64,000 nucleotides of DNA from Chromobotia macracanthus (GCA_036877525.1 JAZGTH010000100.1:2625896-2689895), one strand, 5' to 3'; numbered from the stretch's first letter, positions 1 through 13,300 are shown. Made by a program: numbers and translations. Notes: generated from the letters alone by a model not told the origin.

Positions 1-1337
1 TTCTTACAGTGCGGCATGTTCATTTGCTTAAAATCATTTCAATTGTTTCTTTCAATCTCAATTTCCACAGAGCACAGAGGAAGAGCCTGTGGAAATGGTC
101 TCATGAAAAGAACAGTACATTTCACGCTTTCTCCGACTCAATGGAGGAAATTGATAACCACTTAGGATCCTTCTTCTGCGTAAGGCACGGCTGCGTAAGG
201 CCCCGCTTTTCAAACCGGCAAATCAGATGATGAAAACTTCATTTTATAATTTCTGAGGTCTCAATTGACCCCTGCTGAACAGAAGAGCTTCAAATAGAAT
301 ATCAAATTGCCAAATGTGAAATGAGGGCTTAAACCTAAATATTATTTCAGAGGGCTTTGGCTAGAGAAAAGGGCCTATCTGGAAAGGACATAATAAGCTA
401 ATTATTTTGCCAATCAAAGTTCCCCTGGAGATTTCTGCTGGGCCTGTATGTTCCATTCAGTCCAATAGCGAGTCCCCTGGCTGAGAAACCCGCCTGCATT
501 AATCCCTGATTGGCCAAAGCTCTTCCTACACTCCAGATATTAACGAGATAGAAAACGGAACAATGCTGTAGTTAGAACGTGTTTAAAGCCGTCTGCATGT
601 TATGAAGTAAAATGACTTATCAAGGACGTTCCTCAAAGACAGACAAAGTGAAAGAGGAAGGTGGGTGATTTTCAGTCTCTGTAACAGAGATTTAAAACTT
701 GGTAATATCCAGAAGACTTTCTGAGGAACAATTACTGCAGGCTATATTGTCTGCAGCCTCTGTTGTTGTACAGCATATGAACACAATGCACAGATTCATA
801 GAGGTAAACACAATTCATCTTTGACACATCTTATCATTAATAACCTTGCTGCCTTGCCACGACACAAAGCTTCAGCCTTCGAAAAAATTAAAGCATTGAA
901 ACTTCTCACGTTGTTCCACTTTTTAATAAATACTGGGGCCACAACAGCAGCTTCAATGAGACCCATCATGCACCTGGGCTTATGCAGGCTAAAAGGTCAT
1001 CAAGGTCAAAACTTTATTTCACATCCACATGCTTTATGCCCCTGTAAAACATGCAGAAAGCCGCAAGATGATTAACTCACGGCCCCATTATGGCTCAAAT
1101 AAAGGCTGTCATGACATTCCTAGAGAAGTTTCATTGTGGTGAGTGGAGTGTATTTACTGTATAATTGCGTCAAGGGAGAATAATCAATTTCCCATTCACG
1201 AGCAAGCTCAGGTGAGCCATATGTACATAGAAAACTTGTGATTTGTCATGATTGTGAAGTGGATACACAGTGATGATTTATTGTGCATGATGGAGAAAAT
1301 GAAAAATAGCGGCTGCTTCATTTAAAACAAGTACACG
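1..1337. other. Intergenic, no gene seen
   Basis: AT-rich sequence with only short chance reading frames. A slightly GC-richer stretch at about 420-530 contains CCAAT-like and ATTA motifs. No repeat ends or splice-bounded exon recognised. Confidence 0.6.
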
Positions 1338-1390
<53 letters not shown>

Positions 1391-1391
1391 A

Positions 1392-1430
<39 letters not shown>

Positions 1431-1516
1431 TAGAGATTAGATAGATAGATAGATAGATAGACAGATAGATAGATAGATAGATAGACAGATAGATAGATAG
1501 ATAGATAGATAGATAA
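1338..1516. repeat. Mirror tetranucleotide microsatellite (TATC)n ... (GATA)n
   Basis: About 13 CTAT units, then a GA-rich tract (about 1397-1433), then about 18 GATA/GACA units. The two arms are complementary, so the array can fold into a long hairpin. Confidence 0.95.
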
Positions 1517-1562
1517 GAGGTTGATATAATAGGTTGATATAATAGGTTGATATAACAGGTTG
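1517..1562. repeat. Short tandem repeat, about 15-base unit GGTTGATATAATA
   Basis: Three to four consecutive copies of a unit close to AGGTTGATATAATAG directly abut the GATA array; the last copy is degenerate. Confidence 0.85.
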
Positions 1563-3539
1563 TGACAATATTAGACTACACGGTTATTGTGGTCAAAATT
1601 CACTGTATTACAATATTATCTTGGTCTCTCTTTAAAATACTAATAATACCAAAATCGGTCACATTAATCTTTAATTTTGCTTATTTTGTGCCTTTTTTTG
1701 TCTGTGAAAGCACAGGGTGCAGTACCACCATCTACTATGTAGGGGAGTCAACCAGACACTTGCGCTGAATTATTTAGAATATTATCATGCGTTGTATTAA
1801 CACATATGTATATAATATATGTGTGTGTGTGCTTACAAGGTTCTTTTGATGTTTTCTATGTGTGTATATGTATCCATCAATAGAAAAATTTTAGTACCCA
1901 ACCAAAAAGCTGATCACACTAATGGTTCAGCGATCCATTAGCTCAATGTGCACAGAAGGATAAAATGTGGATTATTCAAGGCATATCTATATAGTCTATA
2001 AATGACGAAGGTAATGCTTTCCCAGAAACCACAGCCAATGATGTTAAAACAGGGAGAAAAAGCTTCTTAGCTTTCAGCACAAACACTAGGTATCACTTGA
2101 ATATATAATATAATCTGAACTGACACTGGAACCAGAGCTGTGGTTATTAAGCCCTATATCTAGCTTTTCCCGAACCAGGCCTCCTCTGGACAAACTCTCT
2201 CAATCAATTTCAATCCGATTGCTTAAGTCACCGCAGAGGGGGTAAAACATCCCTCGCCACTCCTGTTTGCCCGAGAACTGAACGCAGGGGTCGTAAAAGC
2301 GCAGTTAGCCAAATGTTCTCGGGGTAATAATACACCCGATTCGATAATGTATGCTAACGTCCTAAACGACAGAGCGGTGGGGTTATTCTTCGCAGAAGCA
2401 CGGTGAAAAATTATCTTTAAATGGGAGAAAAATGCAAACAGATTAAACACATACAATATGCATATACTCCCCTATATAAAGTGACATTACGGCATGTTGA
2501 GAAAGGCTAAATGGAGATTTATCGCACCATTGTCCGTTTTAGTATTTAGCCACACAAAGACATCCCTAAAGGTGATGTGGGTAATTCTTTAATGCTAAAA
2601 TATTTTCTTCTGTCTCAGCTTAATATGCTGAGAGAACTATAAGCAAGCCATTTGTAGGCTTATTTCCTCAATAAGTGTAAACACTGGGGCTCTGGTGCGA
2701 TCAACACAATGCTCTGTTTGGTTCATAGAGGTCTATAAAACCTCAATCCGTTAGCATTCCCATTCATTTCAATGGAAGAACGTGATTTGAATATCGCCTA
2801 TGGGTAACACAATAGTTTTCAGCCAATCACAGAAAACAACCACCGTAAAATTACATCCTGACAATTCTGATTGGCTGAGAGCACCACAAAAACACGCATA
2901 GCAACCAATGGTGAGAGTTTGGGGCAGGACTACCTCTTTGTGCGATCACTGGTGGTAGGGAAAGTTCAAGAAACCCGAAACTTCAGCTTTAATAATGTAG
3001 CAAGGAATGTTAATTGTAAATAGAATAACATTCACCTCTGAATAACATTTTCACATATATTTAAGGGCTGGCAAACACCCTGTACTGTCAAGGTAAAGAT
3101 GAGAGAGATGACAATGTGGCATGGTCCAGGAGACCATATGAAGGGGGCAAAGCAGATCTGACTGTGTGACTGGGGAGAAGTGATAGATTTCGAGGAGAGA
3201 GAGAAAGAGACAGACAGACAAACCTTAAGAAAGAGAGTAAAAAGACAGAAGAGCTCAGATGGCTGGCAGCAGTCGAATCTCACTGATGGATGGTGACACG
3301 CAGAGACATACACACTCTCAGGATCACATACACACACTTCGTTACAATAAAAATAAACATTCTACATCTTTGAAGCAGATCTAGGTAAAATCTAGGGGAA
3401 GATCTAGGGGAAATATAATATATATATATATATATTCACACAACACTACAGTCTAAATTATACAGCTACCTAAGGAACCCACATGCAACACACACACAAA
3501 CACACTGTCAAGCTAGGTGATTTAGTATCAGGAAGCCAC
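1563..3539. other. Intergenic with short AT/GT tracts
   Basis: No gene seen. A stretch at about 2740-2960 holds several CCAAT/ATTGG motifs and could be an old repeat. A short AT repeat lies at about 3419-3436. Confidence 0.5.
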
Positions 3540-3900
3540 ATTCTCAACGGGCACTCGAGCGCAAACACTGCCATATGGAGCTTCAACACCTCTCATTATG
3601 AGAGCGCGACGGGGAGAAATTATCACCGGGACCAGATTTCATCAAACACGCTAAACTGGTGCCAAGGCCAAACATCAGATAATGAAGACGCAGCTCAAAC
3701 GGGCTCCACAGACAATTAATTAAGTAATTAGGCTAATGACTTTTTACTCAAGTCCTTTTCCTTTGGCTGTAGATATGAATTAATTAGCGCTGGTAATTAA
3801 ATTAAGCAGGTTGTAATTTCACAGCTGTTCTTGTAGGCCTCCTCCCCTCGCTGCTCTGGGGCTAATCAGCACTAGCTCCAGGTGGGAAAAAACACTCGGT
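3540..3900. promoter_or_regulatory. Candidate conserved non-coding element, homeodomain-site rich
   Basis: GC-richer than its surroundings, with a run of TAATTA/AATTAG cores between about 3714 and 3810 and an intact TAATTAGCGC-like cluster. No frame has splice-bounded coding character. This composition is typical of developmental enhancers in vertebrate gene deserts; conservation was not tested. Confidence 0.4.
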
Positions 3901-5739
3901 TTCATCTCTGATGTCTTCTTCAGCGAAACCCTGGCAAGCGACCAAAAACCCCACTCATATGCAGATCAAGTGCACACCCGTGTGTGTGCGTTTCGCATGC
4001 CGAACTGCGGGCAGACTGAGCGCTTTGACATTTCAAGATGAGAGCGTTCCTCAAAGGCCGCTTTTTGCCTCGAAAGAATAACCTTTGTGCACAACTACAG
4101 GAAATGAGCAAACAAAATAAATCACACATTACAGAATGATGTCAATAAGGGGCTTGATACAAGCACAACATCGAAAGGCTCCTCATTCACATACACTCGT
4201 TCTTGGCCCATGTTGCTGATTTTACTCCAGCACTGGCAAAATCATTACGTATAACAACAGGCGGTGATCAAAGCCCCTGTGTGTGGGGAGGAGAGGCGTT
4301 TGCCTCCCTCAGAGAGGCTACAGAATGACTCTACCACATGTGTCTGCTGTGAGCCGCTCCATTAGCCAGCCAGACTCTCATTCATCTGTCTCGGCCTTCC
4401 CTCACTCTTCTGCATCTTCTACTCTGTTCTTCTGGTGCATCTACACGTGGACCAGAAATAAAGCACATGTCTGTGTTGTCTTATTAATAATGTAATGATA
4501 CATAATGACATAATTTAGCGTCTTTTATTTGCAGTGTACAGACCAGATTTACATGCTTATATAACTGTGTATGTGACAAATAATCTTGTAAACTTGAATC
4601 TCGAGCCAACATTCTACATTGGATTATGAGCTAAACCTTATACAGCCTTATATACATATTTTATGTTAATCATGTTATAAGTAAATATCAAACGTTATGC
4701 AATTCATAAAAAAAGCATTACACACTACAAGCCATAATACTACCAGGTCCTATTTTAGAGGTGCGTTTAGATATATATTAGCTAAAATTATAATAAAATT
4801 ATTAAGTTCTTACATTAACCTGGGGTCAAAATGTCAACAGCAAATATATGCCTTAACCGGACAGGATGGGATAGAAAAAGCAATACTGAAAGATTATACG
4901 GTCAGGATGGGGAAAAGAAAGCATATTAACCATGCAACAACCATTCGCTGTGATCTGAACACCATCTGCGATTTATTTATCCAAGAAGGGACGGCTCGGT
5001 ATCGCATACAATGTTCACAGACATGAATGGTGATGCATGAAATTTAAGGGCCCATGATGCTTTGGACTCTCTTTCCTGCTGCGTCCCCTTGAGAATGGAT
5101 GCACATCTGGACTTATGGCCATAGCTCAGTGCCTTTGACTACAAACACACAGACTGGAATCCGACTTATCCGGTCTGGGCGGACAGACTTGTGAAGAAAT
5201 CCTGTGCGAAGGGTGTTCAAACATTATATTATTAAAAAGGGAGGGGTTTCAAGCACTCTATCAATTTCAAGGTGCCCCAAACCCCCCCACCACCCTCTCG
5301 TCTCCATCACCTTCATCCCAGCATGCACTGGGGCTCGGCAGGGTTCTGAGTGCAGGAACAATTGGGCCAAATGTGGTGAAAATGAGGAGGAAGAGTGCGA
5401 TGGGGTAAAAGGTGGGGGTCTGTCTCCTGGCAGTGATGCAGCTAGTAAATCAAAGTAAAAAAAAAGCAGTATTTTTCATCAGATTCACAGATGGAGGCCG
5501 GTATCATCTTTCATGTGGTCGTATGAGAACGGAATGCTTCTCAAATGAGTCGAAAGCCAAAAAATGAAAAAAAAAAGCTACCTCTAAGTGATAATTATTT
5601 TTTCTTGAGTGTAAATACACACAGAAAATAAACAGTTATCTCTAACCGTCTCAAGAATGTACATTATACAACCAAAACATTACTCAAATACAACTGGATA
5701 AAAAAGAGGTATTTTAGGCCAAACGACAAGGCTCTGACA
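3901..5739. other. Intergenic, no gene seen
   Basis: Scattered short frames only. A GC-richer patch at about 5270-5440 is purine-rich and low in complexity. No splice-bounded exon recognised. Confidence 0.5.
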
Positions 5740-6200
5740 AAATGCATGTAATATTTATGATTATTATTCATTAGCATCATAGTTTGTCTCTCCGCAACCT
5801 TGACTAAAAACGTTAATCAGGGTTCCGTTTCAAATGACAAAACGAAGGGTGAAGTTGAGGGTGGGGGTTCCTAAAATGGTAATTTGTAGATATATCATTT
5901 TGTTAATAAAATGCTAAGGCCCATGATTAACTGGCGCTCACTAGAGATGGTGCGTTGATTAATTTCACCCTCTTCATCCAATGCCAAAGTTCTTACAATT
6001 TTCCTGGTTTTGCTGTGGGTGAAAATGAAATCAGTTCCTCTTTTATATTTTTGAATAACATTTTTCTCCTGAAGAGTTCTTAGGCTTTATACAGCTCTCG
6101 ATAAAGAAAACAAAAACTGTAAAAAAGGCTTTTCTGCAGTCCATGCTAATTAGGGCACTTGTTTTAAAGATAGCATGTATGGAAAAGGTTAAGCACATCC
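5740..6200. promoter_or_regulatory. Candidate conserved non-coding block
   Basis: Contains ATTATTCATTAGCATCAT, several GTTAATCA/GATTAA sites and a CATGCTAATTAGGG motif (POU and homeodomain-like). No coding frame. Inference from composition only. Confidence 0.35.
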
Positions 6201-6321
6201 AAACAACAGGACAGAGAATTTTATTTAAGCATTTTCATATATTTAAAAGCCTGAACTTGTAATCCTTCTAAACAAAGTGTTTATTCCATCCTTGAAACCT
6301 GTTTTGTAATGGAAGCAGTTA

Positions 6322-6588
6322 CCCAGCTAACCGGGAATGCTCTCAGAACAAAGTTATTAAAAAATCCCTGTAGTATTTTTGAACTTGAACTGATATTATA
6401 TATCATATATCAAAAACATTATTCTTAAGTAATTAGTGGAGCATTTTAAAAACATTACAGAATTAAAACATTGAATAACAATAATGTCAATATTATTGTC
6501 TAAAAAAAAATCAAATATCATTTTAATGTTTTTGTTACTTAATGGAAACGTTGGGGAAATGTTCTTAAAGCCTTAAACTGTTAGCTGG
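6322..6588 (+). mobile_element. Short inverted-repeat element (CCCAGCTAACA family), copy 1
   Basis: Begins CCCAGCTAACCGGGAATG and ends TGTTAGCTGG. The interior has the family features TCTCAGAAC, ATATATCATAT and TTACTTAATGGAAACGTT. Non-coding, so non-autonomous. Confidence 0.85.
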
Positions 6589-7429
6589 CTAATTGGACCT
6601 TAAATTTGGTACCCTCCAGATCTCCCAGGGTACCTTTGTCAATAAACACAGCAGTTACACCACGGCTACGAATAAGTAAAGATATAAATAAACGTCAATG
6701 AAACAGCTGCATTAAACAGGATCATAGAAATCACAGTCTTTGTTTCCAGCTACTGTATATCAATATTAGTGCATTGTTTGAGGCTGCATCTAAATACATA
6801 CAGTACAGACAGCACAGTGAGTTAAAGAACCAAGATGATTCCCTGGTGCAACATGAGTAGTTGACTATTCAGTGTGTTGGCTGACAGACATTTGTTTGTA
6901 CTGAACATTCACAGACCCACACATACAGTTACACACACCGTTTACTCTTCAACTGCCATGCTGAACTCAAAACATTCAGGTTCTAATCAGAAAACGTGTT
7001 ATCGCCCCTGGATCCCCTGCTCAGAAAATTGAATTTTTGTATGCACTTTTATCTAGAAAAATGACAGCAATAATAAGAAATGGGAAATAATAAGGGGAAC
7101 ACAATAAGCAAACGGAGCATCATTATGGTGGCATTTGCTTGTTGTCGCAAGCAGGGAACACTCAAAATCAGGTCTTAATGATATTATAGTGTCATAGGAA
7201 TCACAGAACGATCAAATTACAGAATTTGGTTAATGAAAAATGGTCAAATCAAGAGTGGTCTCCATTCATTTCAAAAGGCGCACACGTGTACCCAAACCCG
7301 ACAGAAAAATTTAAGGGGATATTAGAAGGCTACACATACACTATGCAAAACCTTCACTGCCCTTATTGCCGGACAACGTTGTAAAGCCATCATCTTGTTT
7401 ATAGAGGTTTAATTGAAGGCAGCATAAAA

Positions 7430-7720
7430 CGATAAACTAAGAAACATGCATGGTTGACTTCTCCAATTCCAGCCATAAATCATCGTGATGTTCAGACAAG
7501 TCAGCCAGACACAAATTCAGATGATAGATGACCCATTTAACTTTGATTTTTGAGAGCAATGAGCTCTCCTGCAATAGCTCACACTGAGTAATGCCACAAA
7601 CGCGCGGGCAGGAGGCGATGAGAAATCCCCTCTTCCTCCGCGCCGCGGACGCTTTAAAATAATCGCACAAATGACCGTGATTAAAATGACGCGGTCTGAC
7701 TCAGACACACCACTGGTGAG
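7430..7720. promoter_or_regulatory. Candidate conserved non-coding block, GC-rich at its 3' end
   Basis: A CpG-bearing stretch (about 7600-7700) in AT-rich DNA with ATCATC, TGACC and TAAAATAATCGC motifs. Two short overlapping - strand frames here have no splice or start support. Confidence 0.35.
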
Positions 7721-7736
7721 AGAGAGGGAGGGTGTG

Positions 7737-7738
<2 letters not shown>

Positions 7739-7768
<30 letters not shown>
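7739..7768. repeat. (GA)n microsatellite
   Basis: About 15 uninterrupted GA units. Confidence 0.95.
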
Positions 7769-7773
<5 letters not shown>

Positions 7774-7962
7774 ATTTGCATTAGCAGGCTGTAAAGTTCA
7801 CAAGATTTGTGATATAAAACAGTCATCAGCAAACTAATTTATCAGCCCCTGTATCTATAATGATACATGCATATACGCAGCTATAAATATTAGTATAGCA
7901 AAATAGAGGGCCAAAGAGACATAAATCATGGTTATACGACGAGCCATAATGCCCTCCCAACA

Positions 7963-8249
7963 CTGAACATTTTCAGAATGTTGGCTAATGTTTTCTTAAG
8001 GTTTTCTCAAAGACATCAAAAATGTTCTTGCAGTAACATTAGTAGAAAATGTTTTAACTTTATATATCATATGTATAAAAACGTTATTCTTAAATAGTGG
8101 AATGTTTTAAATTAAAAAAAGTTTGAATAACACAAATAATATTCTTTTACAAGCAATTATGTTTTAACCATTCGCATTTCAAATTTTTTGTAACTTAATG
8201 GAAACATTAGCGAGTAATTCTTACAACCTCAGCTAAATTGTTAGCTGGA
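7963..8249 (+). mobile_element. CCCAGCTAACA-family element, copy 2 (5' end decayed)
   Basis: Starts within the subterminal part (TTTTCAGAATGTTGGCTAA) and ends AAATTGTTAGCTGG. It shares the order of internal motifs with the other copies. Confidence 0.8.
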
Positions 8250-8639
8250 CTTAACAACAACAATTATTTTACTATAAAAACCAGCATATAAACTCGAACG
8301 ATAACCTTACTCCTTTTGTAAAAGAAAAACTATTAAGTATTAAGCACCATCCAGGTTTTACACAATTACAGAAATTAGACGCCGGCGGTGAGTTCTGAAG
8401 TCATTACTTTTTCCTCTTGCCGTGCTTTAAATTCACAACTGTCCTGTGATCGTTGCGGCCTGTCAATTATTCATTCTAGACATGCAAAAGCAGTTAGCGG
8501 GAGGAGACAGAACTGACAGTGAGTCACTGAACACAGGAAATTCCAGCTGGTGGCTCTCTTTGCCCATGTGCACCACTGTGTGTGTGTGGAGAGACAAAGG
8601 ACACAGAGCAGGTATTCTAATGCACGGCCAGAGGAGGGA

Positions 8640-8705
8640 GGGATAAAGAAAGAGAGAAACAGAACAAGAGAGGGATTGAGAGAGAAAGAGAGAGAAGGAG
8701 AAAAA
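8640..8705. repeat. Imperfect GA-rich tract
   Basis: Purine-only low-complexity run of AGAGA, AGAAAGAGAG and GAGAAGG units. Confidence 0.8.
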
Positions 8706-8814
8706 GCTCCTTTCCCCGGGGAACCTGTTTAGCTGCACGCCGTAATACCAGACTTTCAGTCTTGTTAGTAAGCAGTCTGCCAGGATATGAGGTAGGAGAG
8801 GTTCAAGAACAGTA

Positions 8815-9125
8815 AACATTAAATTGAATTCATTAACAAAGGCCACCATTTGCTGGTGGATGAAAGGTCCCAAGCCCGGCTCAAGCCTCTGTAAACCCTG
8901 TATGTGTCATCTGTTTTATTCATCAGTCTTTTGTTTGTGTATGCAGCTTTGTTTGCAGGGCAGTGGAGAGCCGGTTGGTTAATTTGGCCTCTGTTGGCTG
9001 TTGATGAAGGTTTTGTAGGTCTTTCTGGGGGCCGCCGTCTGGCACACATCAAATTATCTAATGCTTCTTCTGCAAAAGAGACACACAGGCCGTGGCTCTG
9101 TTGCAAAATCGAACAGGGAATGTTC
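8815..9125. promoter_or_regulatory. Candidate conserved non-coding block
   Basis: Moderate GC, few stops on both strands, and motifs such as AATTCATTAACAAAGG and GGTTAATTTGG. Frames are open on both strands at once, which fits non-coding constraint better than an exon. Confidence 0.35.
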
Positions 9126-9929
9126 TAAGACCGTTGGCATTCTCTAAAATTTACCATACTATAAATACATTGTTCATTGTAATTTTACACATTATCATTA
9201 ACTAAAACACTCTTTTTGTCAACTAAACTTATATGCCATTTTAGAGTAAAAAGGATTAAAATTAATAATATGACAAAACATTGACTATATTTAAAACATT
9301 TTCGTCAAACGCTCTTACTAAAACACAAACAACTATAATAGCTCTGTTCCAAAACCTGTGTTAGTTTGTAAATATGAGGGAGGGAGAGACATTGTAGGAC
9401 AGGAAGTCAACAGAAACAGATGTAAGAAAGCACGGACATACAATATATCGCATTGCGCATAACAAAGATTAAGTGAACATACATCAACTGAAATTGATGA
9501 TGGATAGAATGAAGAGGAACGGGAGTTATCCAGAAGAAAAATTTGAAACGTGACCCTCAGTCAGACCTCATGTCCATTTTTGAGTCTTCTGACCCATTAG
9601 AGGTCTTCGGCCCCTCCTCCAGCCCTCAAAACAACAACAAAGAACAGTGATATTTAGATGGATGAGTGTAACACCAGCAGCAGAAACTACCAAACAGCGA
9701 CCTAAAGCGATACCCTGTCTTCACATGGTTGATTTCATCCGTTAATTAGAGTCATTCATCAATGGTCTTGAGATACGAGATCTCACCCCTGGTTCTCGCC
9801 TCACCACACCTTGCCAGCTGTCAAAATTACAGCGTTCAGTTCATGCACCATCCCTCAAATAGTTATTTTCTACAAGCTTGGCTGCATCTCACAATTCACT
9901 ATTTACTGTATTGTCTTGCTCCTTGCTGC

Positions 9930-10126
9930 GTGGCCCACACACACACACACACACACACTATAACCTAACTTTAACCCTAACAGACAACCTTCTGCATTTT
10001 TACAATTTTAATACATTTTATTTACTATATTTTATAGCATTTTAACAAATGAGGACATCCCCAAAAGGAGGTTTTGCTGACTTTTAGGTACAAAATTTGC
10101 CCCAAAATATGATTAAGTAACCCCCC

Positions 10127-10164
<38 letters not shown>
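9930..10164. repeat. CA-microsatellite-linked dispersed repeat, copy 1
   Basis: A (CA)n run (9935-9958), then TAACCTAACTTTAACCCTAAC, a CTTCTGCATTTTTAC segment and a GGACATCCCC stretch, then a C-run and second (CA)n (10121-10164). It is related to the segments at 14998-15195 and 56345-56545. Confidence 0.65.
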
Positions 10165-10167
<3 letters not shown>

Positions 10168-10189
10168 GCATGCTCACCCAGGGGAGTAG

Positions 10190-10640
10190 GCGTAATGTCA
10201 GATGGTGCTAATAGTCATTAATCCGGAGCTCAATTCCAATTAAAGGTCATTAGCCGTGTTATTACAGAGATGATTATTGTTTTTAGACTTCAGCCAAACA
10301 ACAGGCTGCTTGTCCTTGGCTGGTGTGTGGTAAACAGAGCAGCGCTTAATGAGCTAACAGCATATAGATTTGTTATGCATTATGCACTGGTGGCAGAGAC
10401 TGAGGTGGATGTAAGAGAAGCAAAACATCATATTTCAAGGCTGACAGAGCAAACTTTGGATCTATGCTGTGATCGTTTAGGAAAACTGTTTAATTCGGTG
10501 TGAGCTACATCAATAATTAAATTCATGAAATGCTGCTTTTATTCCTTGAATATTGCACCTCATTTGCAAACAGAAAAATGTGGCAGGACATCAATAACTT
10601 TTTGGAGGTGAGCCTGCTAGCATCATTAGCTTGGCTTTAG
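10190..10640. promoter_or_regulatory. Candidate conserved non-coding element
   Basis: Dense ATTA/TAAT sites (AGTCATTAATCC, CCAATTAAAGGTCATTAG, GCGCTTAATGAGC) and a GCACCTCATTTGCAAAC octamer-like site at about 10555. The 77-codon + frame across it lacks splice or initiation support. Confidence 0.4.
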
Positions 10641-10651
10641 CCTCTTTCTCA

Positions 10652-10777
10652 TTACAGTGCTCCAGGGTTCTGAAGGAACCTCTGTTCCAGAAGAGAAAGA
10701 TTCAATCTAAGGAACATCCAGATCTCCTGAGCCAAAGCTGAAATTCCCTGACCTGAAGCACTCCTGCAGGTCCCTCG
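10652..10777 (-). CDS. Possible terminal exon of the - strand coiled-coil gene (tentative)
   Basis: An acceptor-like TTTTGTTGTTTCAG precedes 41 codons and a TAA stop in phase 0, the phase in which the exon at 27405-27543 ends. The peptide has a Leu-rich end (LLEQRFLQNPGAL). A second frame is also open for 24 codons (ending FSFGSGDLDVP and a stop) and looks equally protein-like, so phase agreement alone is weak evidence. The stretch could equally be conserved non-coding sequence. Confidence 0.2.
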   Translation of the reverse strand, partial: RGTCRSASGQGISALAQEIWMFLRLNLSLLEQRFLQNPGAL

Positions 10778-13143
10778 CTGAAACAACAAAACACTGAGAT
10801 ACGGGGTCTCCTCTATTCATTGATAATCCACCTGCCAAGCAGTGTTTTGTGTTTAAAGAGGGACAAGGGCTTGAAACAAGGCTCATGAAGGGGCAATTTT
10901 TGTCATCAGGACTTTCACAGGGTTGATGCAAACCACAGTTTTGGTTCAATAAACAAACACTAATAAATAAAGTGAAGAGACACAGCATCCAGATCAGGCA
11001 AAACATTAGACTACACCTAACAAATGCTCTGAACCCAAAATGTTTTGGATCAATGAGCGCACAATTTTGCGCACAAAGTTTTGATTGCAATTAACTCATA
11101 CAATAGTATTATACTGTCTAAAATACTAAAGCACAAACATTTTAGCATATAAACTATTTATAAAACAACCAATGCCAAATGAGTGATGCATCGTGGTTCA
11201 GACTGGATGTGATTGAGCACATAGAGATGCATTATAAACGAATTAATTTTAAAAATTAAGTATTAAATTATAACAGGATTAAGGTTTGCAAACATTAGCT
11301 CAAAAAATTGTGCTCAGAAAAAAAGTTAGGAAACTGGCTTTGGCTGTTAGGTTTGGACAAACAAAAATAAGTCTTCAAACAAAAAAATAATACAAATTAT
11401 AATTATTATATTTTAGAATTGGTGTTTTTTTAGAATTGGTGTTTTTTAGAATTGTGAGAGATTAAAAAAAAAATCTGTGCATGTTTTTCGTGCCAGAAAT
11501 TCTATCTTTGTATGAAAGATGTCATTATAAAAAGTTAACACATTGCAGGACTAATGAAGCATTTTAAAAACAGAGTATGTGGATGTTAGTGCATGCTGCT
11601 GTGGTGTGATGGTCAGTCAGGAGCGAGATTCTGTTCTGAGGGACTTTGTGCTGTTTATGAATGACAGCATTCCTCAAATCCAATCACAGTCAGGCATCAG
11701 TATGACAGTCCACCTCATCAGTCAGGATGCCTCTCTCTTCCCCTCACTCATTCCATCACACCATCTCAAACACATTCTTTACTTCCATCTTCCTCTGAGA
11801 CACAACGAACCAGCCATTTTTAAAGCACGAGGCAGGGGAATTCTAGATTAAACAACAACAAAAAAATCTCTATCTGTCATAATTACAACTGGGTATTAAT
11901 AACACTGCAAATATTAATCTTAGACGTAAACACTAAGCGGCTTAGAGAAAATTGCAAATAAATCAGATTATCCAATAGGAATATCCTTATACAAAGGATC
12001 TGAAGGGTAATGAGAAAGCCAGCCACAGTTTTTTCATAAATATTTGTAATAGGTAGATGGTACAGAGCAATTCATAAGGTATTTGGCTCGGGCACATACA
12101 TATTTCAGCTTCAATTTCATTTTTTCATAAATCGCACAGCCACAAGGTAGATTCAATTAGGTTTTTCTGATTGGGTCACTGCCATTCTGTCAGGTCATTG
12201 AAAGGTTAAGGAATTCAGCGCTACAAACATGATTAGGCCACGCGGCGTCTGATCAAGCCTTCTGTTTATCATGCCAGCCTGCCGGGTTTTTCAGGCTAGA
12301 CAGTAATGACAGCAGGAAGCTTTGCTCCAGGTAACGAACGACTGGGGTATTTTACATCCTAAATTGCTTTATTACCACAGTTTTACATTTAAACACTTCG
12401 GGGAATGAAAATAAACGGAAGTCACCGCAGGACTGACATTGTCACTGCTCAATGCTGAAAGCAGAGTGCATATTAAATCATTTTTATGTACTGAAGGTAT
12501 GGGCAACATAATGTCATTTCCCTCACTATATGACTCTGAAAGAGTGAGAGAGGGAGAGCGAGAGAGAAAGAAAGAATCAAAGCAGAAAATAAATAATTAG
12601 ATTAAAAATTTGATCTGTCTGGAATTCTGTGTGCATTTGCTTTTAGTGCTCTTGTCCATTCAGTGCTCTTGTCCAAGTTTTATTGTGGCACAGTTTCTCT
12701 TTCTTTAAAGACACATGCAGATAAAATGGCTTTCAGCACATGATCTGACCAATACAAATAATTATGGAACAAATTTGTATAATTTAATTTAATTTAGAAT
12801 TTTAAGTTAATGTATTAAAGTAGGGGTATGAGGTTTGTTGACATCTCAGTAACTGTAAGGTTTTAAGTCAAAAGTGCTACTACAATAAACAATACCATCA
12901 GAATAACTTTAAAATTTGAATAATTTTTATGAATGCTATTCTTTAAACTAAACTTCAAATATCGACATATTGTGTTTACCCAACAGCTGTGGCTAAAATA
13001 AAATGACACTAGCATACATTCAAGTTAGGATGAAATAATAAAGTATATATAATGTATGTTAGCTGTTACAGTTTTTGCTGTTTGTACAAAGTTTTTTATG
13101 ACTTTGTAATTTTAACCCACACTGACAGAAATTCACTGGAGTT
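10778..13143. other. Intergenic, AT-rich
   Basis: No supported gene. A block at about 12000-12450 with TAATTA-poor but balanced composition could be conserved non-coding sequence; GA-rich tract at about 12540-12575. Confidence 0.45.
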
Positions 13144-13300
13144 AATTAAATGTTTATTATTATTATTATTATTGAACAATAGTTGTATACTACTACTACT
13201 ACAATCAAAAATAATAATGATACAGTAACAATAATAATAATAGTTCATCATTTCATATTATTATTATGCTATTTAATAATAGCAACAATAGTGGTGAAAA
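13144..13300. repeat. ATT/TAC/TAA triplet-rich low-complexity tract
   Basis: Interrupted runs of TTA, CTA and AAT triplets. Confidence 0.8.

Noticed and set aside
1338..1516. CRISPR-like regular repeats
   Set aside because: They are simple tetranucleotide microsatellites without spacers, in a vertebrate context.
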